The translations under genes were made by a program, and so were the position numbers. Of a DNA stretch of 64,000 nt, positions 58,250 to 64,000 are shown piece by piece. Numbering within the stretch: the first letter of the stretch is position 1; every line of letters starts with the position of its first letter. Under the pieces are notes generated by a model that worked only from the letters and a program-made list of their open reading frames with translations, was not told where the DNA came from and did no database searches. Source of the DNA: Marinobacter sp. MDS2 (GTDB lineage Bacteria; Pseudomonadota; Gammaproteobacteria; Pseudomonadales; Oleiphilaceae); the NCBI RefSeq assembly GCF_030718085.1, contig NZ_JAVAJF010000001.1:248001-312000 (forward strand). Direction: 5' to 3'.

Positions 58250-59036
58250 TGATCACCGCTCCCACGAATTTATCGGGATTAAATGCCAAAGCGGCATCTT
58301 CAGCAGTACTGCCCGTAATTTTTCCATGAGGAACCACTAACATGGCGTAATCACAGAGTTCCGTGAGAATCCGTGCGTCTGGCGATTCTGATATTGGTGC
58401 CGTATCCAGCACAATAAACCGATCCGGGTAACGCCGGCGAACCGCCTGCAAAAATTGCTTCATGCGAAACGAGGTAAAGAATTCGCCGGGAGTTTCTCGC
58501 CGGCTTCCGGCCGGAATCAAACGTAGGCGAGGGATACCAGTCGGATAGAGAATTCGGGCGATATCGAAGTCAGGGTCATCGAGAAAGTCGGTTAACCCCG
58601 TTTCCGGCATAACGTCCAAGGTGCTGTGCAACGAGGGATCCCGAAGGTTGCAATCGATAATCAAAGCGGTTTTTGACTGGTCGAATGCAAAGGCGGCCGC
58701 CAGGTTCAGGGCCACGAAGGAAGTACCAGCGCCTGGGCTGGCTCCACTAACCACTAACGTAAAGTTGTTGCCGCCTGAAAGCTCCAGTAGTTTGGTCCTT
58801 AGGTTACGGAATCGGTTGACCAAGGCCCGGTCACGAGATTCCGGATAAATTACCCGCCGTTCGTCTAGGTCATCCGGTGTTAACTTTCGGGGTTCCTGCA
58901 TCCGGACGATCTGTTTGCTAATCACATATTTATCGACAGCGCCCGGCCCCAATTCAAGCGAACTGGGTACCAGCAAACGGGAATCTTCTTCGTCGCGCTT
59001 CTGCATCTCGGGCTGCAGGTTCCTTTGTTCAGGCAT
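58242..59036 (-). CDS. CpsD/CapB-like ATPase of the XrtA locus, degenerate Walker A
   Basis: I start at the ATG at 59036 (GGGAG upstream); a TTG one codon earlier also exists. 264 residues. Related to bacterial tyrosine kinases of EPS loci: Walker A region GASPGAGTS at 98-106, Walker A' ALIIDCNLRDP near 125-135, Walker B FIVLDTAP near 207-214. The Walker A lysine is Thr105, and the usual C-terminal tyrosine cluster is missing. It should interact with the chain-length protein encoded just upstream. Kinase activity is doubtful. Confidence 0.9.
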   Translation of the reverse strand: MPEQRNLQPEMQKRDEEDSRLLVPSSLELGPGAVDKYVISKQIVRMQEPRKLTPDDLDERRVIYPESRDRALVNRFRNLRTKLLELSGGNNFTLVVSGASPGAGTSFVALNLAAAFAFDQSKTALIIDCNLRDPSLHSTLDVMPETGLTDFLDDPDFDIARILYPTGIPRLRLIPAGSRRETPGEFFTSFRMKQFLQAVRRRYPDRFIVLDTAPISESPDARILTELCDYAMLVVPHGKITGSTAEDAALAFNPDKFVGAVING

Positions 59037-60553
59037 CAAACCACTCCCAGATAAGCAAGTACGACAACGGCAACATAAATAACAACGGCCACGAGTGCGA
59101 AGACACCCACAAGAAGCGTCACTTTACGATCGAGGCGCTTTTCATAAGGCGTTCGTACTTTAGGAATTTCGATGAGCACAGGAAGCCCAATATCATCTTC
59201 CAACTGCTTGGAAGCTCTTATGCGCGGATCAACCTGGAGAATCCCGGCCAGCGCTCCGAAAGGTGCAGCCATTCCCAAAAACAATCCGGCAATCGCGAAC
59301 ATTGAAAACTTAGGGCCTTTGGGTTCACGAGGGTACTGTGCGGGCTCGTTAATACGGTAATTAAGTCCTTGCCCTTCAATATCCAAATGCATAGAGACAC
59401 GGGCTTTTTCCCGACGCTTCAGTAAGTCGTCGTATATCTCGCGGTTTACTTCCATATCCCGGGTTAGCTCGGAATAACGCGCTTTGTTAGCTTGGATCCG
59501 CTCCATTCTGAGCGTTTGTTCTTCCATCAGTTTTTCGAGGGAGGCAATACGGGTCTTTACCGTAGCCATGTCGGCCCGAGTGGTTGAGAGAGATGCGCTG
59601 AGCTCCTGGTAAAGCGGGTTTACCGCATCTTCACCGGACAAGCTCCTTCGAGTGCTCGGTCGCCGCGCCGCCGCTCTCCGTTGTTTTTTAAGCTCTGCAA
59701 GTTGCTCTTGCAAAATAACGATATCCGGGTAGGTATCATGGTATTGCAGCCTTAACGAGTCCAACCGTTCTTCAAGGATTCGAATTCTTTCGCTGTAGCT
59801 ATCCTGGCTTCGGCCTTGCCTAATAGTTGGCCGAACGCCTTGTAATTGTTCTTCCAGTGAGGCGGTTCGAGTGATGAGCTCTTCTTGCTCAAGCTTGGCC
59901 AATTCCAACTGGTTGCGAAGCTGAGCCATACGAGCATTACCCTGCTCTTCTGTTCCGTCATTGTGTTCCGACAAAAACTGTTTCAGGCGATTCTCCGCAT
60001 CGGCGAGTTGCTGCTCGTACCCCTTAACCTGTTTATCTATAAATTCGTACGCGCCGCGACTTTCAACGCGTTTTCTATTCTTTGTTTCTTCGATAAACAG
60101 CTGGGCTAATCGTTGAGCCGTTCGGAACGACTCCATTTGAGATGTAGATTTAAACCCAATACTAAAGTAGCTATCTCCTCGAGGTCGCACTGCGACACCT
60201 GAGCGCACGTATGCAATCCGTTTTTCGATAGATTCCTGATCAGCTGGTGCTTCACCAAAAATACTCGAGTCTGTAGCGACCTTTTCGATAACGGTACGGC
60301 TAAGGAGAAGTTCCTTAGCGGCCGATATGCGATCACTTATCTCCGTAGTGACAGCTCTCCCCTCCATGAGCGGAGTGATAATATTTTTATCATCGACGAA
60401 AATAACCACATCAGACTGGTACTTGTAGGGCCACAAAAAACCCGCACCAAGAATCGCAAAACTCACGAAAACGAATAGGAAGAACGCAAGCCATTTACGG
60501 TTGCGTACCTCCCGGATAACTTCCTGCGGTATCTGCGAGAGCGGTAATGCCAT
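59036..60553 (-). CDS. XrtA system chain-length determinant (Wzz/GumC-like)
   Basis: 505 residues. Membrane helices near 20-40 and near 480-502 bracket a large periplasmic coiled-coil domain (KQVKGYEQQLADAENRLKQFL and EERLDSLRLQYHDTYPDI). This is the PEP-CTERM locus chain-length family. It sets polymer length together with the CpsD-like ATPase. Its stop overlaps the start of the ATPase gene by 1 base. Confidence 0.94.
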   Translation of the reverse strand: MALPLSQIPQEVIREVRNRKWLAFFLFVFVSFAILGAGFLWPYKYQSDVVIFVDDKNIITPLMEGRAVTTEISDRISAAKELLLSRTVIEKVATDSSIFGEAPADQESIEKRIAYVRSGVAVRPRGDSYFSIGFKSTSQMESFRTAQRLAQLFIEETKNRKRVESRGAYEFIDKQVKGYEQQLADAENRLKQFLSEHNDGTEEQGNARMAQLRNQLELAKLEQEELITRTASLEEQLQGVRPTIRQGRSQDSYSERIRILEERLDSLRLQYHDTYPDIVILQEQLAELKKQRRAAARRPSTRRSLSGEDAVNPLYQELSASLSTTRADMATVKTRIASLEKLMEEQTLRMERIQANKARYSELTRDMEVNREIYDDLLKRREKARVSMHLDIEGQGLNYRINEPAQYPREPKGPKFSMFAIAGLFLGMAAPFGALAGILQVDPRIRASKQLEDDIGLPVLIEIPKVRTPYEKRLDRKVTLLVGVFALVAVVIYVAVVVLAYLGVV

Positions 60554-60590
60554 ATCTAATTAACCTTGTGTGTTCCGAAGGAACCGTCCC

Positions 60591-61235
60591 TCAAAATCGC
60601 CGCTCGGGAATGGTCAGAATGTCGCCTGGGCGCATGGAGTAGTTTGTTGAAACTTCACCCTTGCTCAAGATGTCATCAACATTGACCGGAATGGCAATCA
60701 CCTCACCGTCTAGTTTTCGGTAAAGCATTGCGTCATTCAAAGACGCGAACTCGTTCGCTCCGCCAGCGCTTAGAAAGACATCCAGAACCGTCATGCCACT
60801 GCGATGTGGCACGGATAGGGGCTGACGAACCGCGCCAGTTACCCGAACCCTGTCGGTGAATTCGTGGCTACCCATGGAAGTGACTACCACGCTGACTTGC
60901 GGTTCACGTATGTATTCTGCAAGTGATGCTTTGATATTACTGGCCAACTCCTCCGGTGTGCGCCCGCTGGCCTGCACATCACCAACCAAGGGAACCGAGA
61001 TCTTGCCATCCGGCCGAACGGGAACGGCAATGCTCAGGTCATCGTTTCGCCATACCGACACCTGAACGACATCGGTCGCTCCAAGGATGTACTGATCAAC
61101 GCTGTCTCGGGTTTCGACCGCGAGCGCGCGTTGAATTTTTTCAGGAGATGAGGCGGATGGGCCGGCACAGCCGGAAAACAACGCTACCGCCAACAAAGAG
61201 ACAAAAAGCCCTTGGGTGAGATACTTCCGTGACAT
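60591..61235 (-). CDS. XrtA system polysaccharide export lipoprotein (Wza-like)
   Basis: 214 residues. Lipoprotein signal ending LFSGC (Cys23). Poly_export domain (ILGATDVVQVSVWRND, VPLVGDVQASGRTPEEL) followed by a SLBB-type domain (VRVTGAVRQPLSVPHRSGMTVLDVFLSAGG in segments). Shorter than Wza; lies in the outer membrane or periplasm. 37 bases upstream of the chain-length gene. Confidence 0.94.
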   Translation of the reverse strand: MSRKYLTQGLFVSLLAVALFSGCAGPSASSPEKIQRALAVETRDSVDQYILGATDVVQVSVWRNDDLSIAVPVRPDGKISVPLVGDVQASGRTPEELASNIKASLAEYIREPQVSVVVTSMGSHEFTDRVRVTGAVRQPLSVPHRSGMTVLDVFLSAGGANEFASLNDAMLYRKLDGEVIAIPVNVDDILSKGEVSTNYSMRPGDILTIPERRF

Positions 61236-61299
61236 CTTATTTCCTCGCGTCTGAGGTCCGTGCTTCGCTCCATGTCCCGGGAACAGCTTTATCCCGAAA

Positions 61300-62712
61300 C
61301 TACCTTGATCCTTTCTTGAACAACACTACTTCTACGGTTTGAATAATGACCAGAAGGTCAAGAAGCAGGCTTTGATTCTTGATGTAGTATAGGTCATACC
61401 TGAGCTTTTCTCGGGTATCTTCCTCGTTATCTGCGTAGGCAAAACACAATTGTGCCCACCCGGTCACACCGGGCTTAACGCGGTGTCGCTCCGAATAAAA
61501 GGGAATGCTCTCGGAGAGCTGCTCCACAAACACGGGCCGCTCTGGGCGTGGCCCTACGAAGGCCATGGTGCCGTTGAGAACATTAAAAATCTGGGGAAGC
61601 TCATCAATCCGAACTTTGCGGATAAATTCACCCACCCGCGTGACCCGGCTGTCGTTCTTTTTCGCCCATACCGCGCCATTTTTTTCAGCATCGGTGGTCA
61701 TAGACCGGAACTTATAAACGCGAAACACCCGATTGTTCAGCCCTACTCTCTCCTGGCTATACAGAACGGGCGCTCTCAATCCGTCTTCTATTTTGATGGC
61801 AAGCGCAGTCAGCAACATGATCGGGAAAGTGGTCAGTAACAAAGCACAAGCTGTCAGAATATCCAGCCCGCGCTTCCCGACACCGTAAACAGACGAAACG
61901 GTGAAGCCATCCGAGAAGACGAGCCAGCCCCGTGTAATCATCTCCAGCGCGACTTTGCGGGACTCCCGTTCGTAGAAACTCGCACCATCAATGATCTGAA
62001 CGCCTTCCATTTTGCATTCCAAAAGATCTTCCATTGGCAGTCCGCGCCGACGGTCATCCACTGCGACCACAATCTCTCTCACAGGATGGCGCAGCACATA
62101 GTCGTGGAGCGTAAAGGGGACATTGAGAAGATGCTCCTCGGAGACTTGCACTTGCTCATCCGGCATCGGCACAAAGCCGTCTAGCTTGAAGCCTTTCCGA
62201 TTAAAGGGCGTGGTTAGGTCTTCAAGCATCTGTTTCGCCCTGCGCCCTGCGCCCAGCACCAGAACGCGTCGCTTGAACACATCACTGCCAACTATCGCGA
62301 AGAACAAAACACGAACAATACCGAGCGAAAAAATCGAAAGCACAGTAGCGGAAGTGAGCACACCAAAGTTACCGAGATACCAGAGCCAATCATCTGCGAT
62401 GAAATAGGCGAACCCATGTACCGGAATGGCAAGAATCATGGCCATGATGGTTCGCAGCATCATTCCGGACATGCCCTCCTCAACGCTGGCTTCGTGCACA
62501 CCGAGGGCGATCATGACAATCAGATTGGCTAATGCGAAAACAAGAATGGAAGGAAGAACGAAGAGAAAACTTTCCGCAAAGAAACCCACTTCCCCGAAAA
62601 AGCGGAAAAAGGCAGCCAGTGAAAATGCGAGGCTGATGACCACAAAGTCAATCAAGCCAAGAATAACAAAAGGCAGGTGGATATAGTGTCTGAACAACCT
62701 GACGTGGGCCAC
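61300..62712 (-). CDS. undecaprenyl-phosphate sugar phosphotransferase (EpsB_2 type)
   Basis: 470 residues from a GTG start preceded by AAGGAG. Five membrane helices in the first 150 residues, a Rossmann-like central domain (VLVLGAGRRAKQMLEDL), and a C-terminal bacterial sugar transferase domain: YSQERVGLNNRVFRVYKFRSM and GPRPERPVFVEQL, with GVTGWAQ. It primes the EPS repeat on undecaprenyl phosphate. First gene of the locus; promoter elements lie at 62768-62877. Confidence 0.95.
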   Translation of the reverse strand: MAHVRLFRHYIHLPFVILGLIDFVVISLAFSLAAFFRFFGEVGFFAESFLFVLPSILVFALANLIVMIALGVHEASVEEGMSGMMLRTIMAMILAIPVHGFAYFIADDWLWYLGNFGVLTSATVLSIFSLGIVRVLFFAIVGSDVFKRRVLVLGAGRRAKQMLEDLTTPFNRKGFKLDGFVPMPDEQVQVSEEHLLNVPFTLHDYVLRHPVREIVVAVDDRRRGLPMEDLLECKMEGVQIIDGASFYERESRKVALEMITRGWLVFSDGFTVSSVYGVGKRGLDILTACALLLTTFPIMLLTALAIKIEDGLRAPVLYSQERVGLNNRVFRVYKFRSMTTDAEKNGAVWAKKNDSRVTRVGEFIRKVRIDELPQIFNVLNGTMAFVGPRPERPVFVEQLSESIPFYSERHRVKPGVTGWAQLCFAYADNEEDTREKLRYDLYYIKNQSLLLDLLVIIQTVEVVLFKKGSR

Positions 62713-62767
62713 GTCATCTCCTTGTGCGGTTCATACTACACTGTACTGCTAGCGTCCTTTGCTACAC

Positions 62768-62787
62768 ACCGTAACAAACCGTAACAA
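62768..62787. repeat. two perfect 10-bp direct repeats in the EPS promoter
   Basis: ACCGTAACAA twice in succession (TTGTTACGGT on the minus strand), one helical turn apart, just downstream of the predicted -10 box. Operator-like. No known consensus recognised. Confidence 0.6.
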
Positions 62788-62788
62788 G

Positions 62789-62816
62789 ATTGTACGTCAA
62801 TTAGTTGAAACTTCAA
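62789..62816 (-). promoter_or_regulatory. sigma-70 type promoter of the EPS operon
   Basis: On the minus strand, TTGAAG (62811-62816), 16-base spacer, TACAAT (62789-62794). The -35 lies in the palindrome TTGAA-AC-TTCAA (62805-62816). Confidence 0.55.
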
Positions 62817-62863
62817 TCATCCCATGAGTGAGATTTTAATGTGTTTTACAATCACGTTACAAA

Positions 62864-62877
62864 GCATAGGGGGCACC
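62864..62877 (-). promoter_or_regulatory. possible sigma-54 promoter of the EPS operon
   Basis: On the minus strand TTGGTGCCCCCTATGCTT: GG at 62877-62876 and GC at 62865-62864, 10 bases apart. The -24 half is TGGTGC rather than TGGCAC, so it is weaker than the one at 32167. It would start transcription about 140 bases before the first gene. Confidence 0.35.
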
Positions 62878-62906
62878 AAGCGCCACCTAAGCGCCACCTA
62901 AGCGCC
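62875..62906. repeat. 11-bp tandem repeat across the stop codon of prpD
   Basis: ACCTAAGCGCC at 62885-62895 and 62896-62906 plus an imperfect 10-base copy at 62875-62884. The prpD stop (TAG) lies inside one unit. Confidence 0.85.
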
Positions 62907-64000
62907 AAATAAACCCACAAACTCATGCACCGGCATAACCTCCAATGCCCCTAAATCTTCGCAACTGGTCATAATCGCCTTGCACTTCCGCGGCACGAAA
63001 CGAGTCTTTAAGCTGTTTTCGAATTTTTTCACCAACAACGGCATACCCTCCTCCCGCCTTCTCCGATGCCCAATCGGGTATTCCACCGCGATCTTTTCCG
63101 TACTGCTGCCATCGGTGAAAAACACCTGAATCGCGTTGGCGATAGAACGCTTGTCTGGCTCCAGATATTCCCGCGTGTAACGTTCATCCTCAATCACCTG
63201 CATTTTTTCGCGTAGGCGATCGATTTCGGGGTGGGCTTGGTGAAAGCTGTCTTCGTAGTGCTCGGCGGTAAGGCTGCCAAAAATCAGTGGCACGGCGGTC
63301 ATGTATTGCAAGCAGTGATCCCGGTCGGCCGGGTTGGCCAACTCACCTTGTTTGGAGATGATGCGTATGGCGGATTCGTGGGTGGTCAATTCGATGCGGT
63401 CAATTTCATCGAGCCGGTCTTTCACTTCCGGGTGAAGTTTCACAGCGGCCTCGGCCGCGGTTTGGGCATGGAACTCCGCCGGGAACGAGATTTTGAACAG
63501 CACGTTCTCCATCACATAGGAGCCAAAGGGCTGCGGTAATGAGAGCTTCCGGAGTGCATCAGGCTTTAATGCCTGATCGCGGTTGGTTTTACTGAACAAC
63601 ACATCGTAAAACCCCCACTGATTTGCGGTCAGTGCTCCGGGTACACCCATCTCGCCGCGCATGGCGATATCAGCCAGACGAACACCCCGCGAGCTAGCGT
63701 CGCCCGCTGCCCAGGATTTGCGAGAGCCGGCGTTTGGAGCGTGGCGGTACGTGCGGAGGGATTGCCCGTCTACCCAGGCGTGGGACAAAGCCGAGAGCAT
63801 CTGCTCCCTGTCCGCCCCCATCAATTTGGCGCTTACAGCGGTGGAGGCCACCTTTACCAGCACCACGTGATCCAGCCCGACCCGATTAAATGAGTTTTCC
63901 AACGCGAGAACGCCCTGAATCTCATGGGCCATGATCATGGCTTCCAGCACGGCTTTCATGGCTAGGGGCGCTTGCCCGTTGGCTACGCGTTTTTGGGAAA
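62898..64000 (-). CDS. prpD: 2-methylcitrate dehydratase PrpD (5' end beyond window)
   Basis: The frame is open to the right edge. It includes codons before the internal ATG at 63959 that fit PrpD ([23 protein letters not shown] in part), so about 367 residues of roughly 490 are visible. PrpD features: [59 protein letters not shown]. It dehydrates 2-methylcitrate in the methylcitrate cycle for propionate. The C-terminus is defined by an 11-bp repeat. Unrelated to the EPS locus. Confidence 0.94.
   Translation of the reverse strand, partial: SQKRVANGQAPLAMKAVLEAMIMAHEIQGVLALENSFNRVGLDHVVLVKVASTAVSAKLMGADREQMLSALSHAWVDGQSLRTYRHAPNAGSRKSWAAGDASSRGVRLADIAMRGEMGVPGALTANQWGFYDVLFSKTNRDQALKPDALRKLSLPQPFGSYVMENVLFKISFPAEFHAQTAAEAAVKLHPEVKDRLDEIDRIELTTHESAIRIISKQGELANPADRDHCLQYMTAVPLIFGSLTAEHYEDSFHQAHPEIDRLREKMQVIEDERYTREYLEPDKRSIANAIQVFFTDGSSTEKIAVEYPIGHRRRREEGMPLLVKKFENSLKTRFVPRKCKAIMTSCEDLGALEVMPVHEFVGLFGA

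Overview
The window looks like chromosome of a marine gammaproteobacterium, most probably Marinobacter or a close relative. Reasons: moderate GC; the order lipase - lipase chaperone - dnaX - ybaB - recR - rnd - ycgL - ycgN with the SRP RNA gene close by; and a complete exosortase A (XrtA/PEP-CTERM) exopolysaccharide locus. I see no CRISPR array, tRNA, rRNA, insertion sequence or prophage. The species assignment is inference from gene content and order.

Region 1 (1-8020, all on the minus strand, running off the left edge) is one tight operon. It encodes three TPR proteins (one a lipoprotein), a small secreted protein, one ExbB/TolQ-type and two ExbD/TolR-type proton-channel proteins, and a TonB-like protein with an AgmX/PglI-type C-terminus. 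The set resembles the core of the Myxococcus Agl-Glt trans-envelope machine and is the least understood system in the window. Its upstream region (8021-8378) holds two inverted repeats and a plus-strand small-RNA candidate that ends in a strong intrinsic terminator.

Region 2 (8379-20674, minus strand) is mostly conserved chromosome: a CoxE-like VWA protein, a MoxR ATPase and a membrane-anchored VWA protein; a small membrane protein; ycgN, ycgL, rnd, recR, ybaB, dnaX; a secreted lipase with its foldase; the SRP (4.5S) RNA with a recognisable promoter; and a 2OG-Fe(II) oxygenase.

Region 3 (20782-34020, plus strand) has a hexose-6-phosphate mutarotase, an acyltransferase and an SDR protein. Then come the PEP-CTERM regulators PrsK (kinase) and PrsR (sigma-54 activator), the TPR lipoprotein PrsT, a PA14/thrombospondin-3/FN3 lipoprotein, a PEP-CTERM protein behind a good sigma-54 promoter, and a glycosyltransferase.

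Region 4 (33989-62712, minus strand apart from one gene) is the XrtA exopolysaccharide locus. From its promoter end it runs: sugar transferase, Wza-like exporter, Wzz-like chain-length protein, a CpsD-like ATPase with a damaged Walker A motif, an outer-membrane barrel, deacetylase, glycosyltransferases, acyltransferase and CapK-like ligase. A plus-strand gene for a secreted protein of unknown function (48962-50341) interrupts the run. The second block carries glycosyltransferases, deacetylase, Wzy-like polymerase, Wzx-like flippase, amidotransferase, acetyltransferases and exosortase A fused to EpsI. Together the genes describe a Wzx/Wzy-type polymer that is decorated and exported, with cell-surface sorting of PEP-CTERM proteins by XrtA and transcriptional control by PrsK/PrsR with RpoN.

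The right edge holds the C-terminal three quarters of a PrpD-type 2-methylcitrate dehydratase gene.
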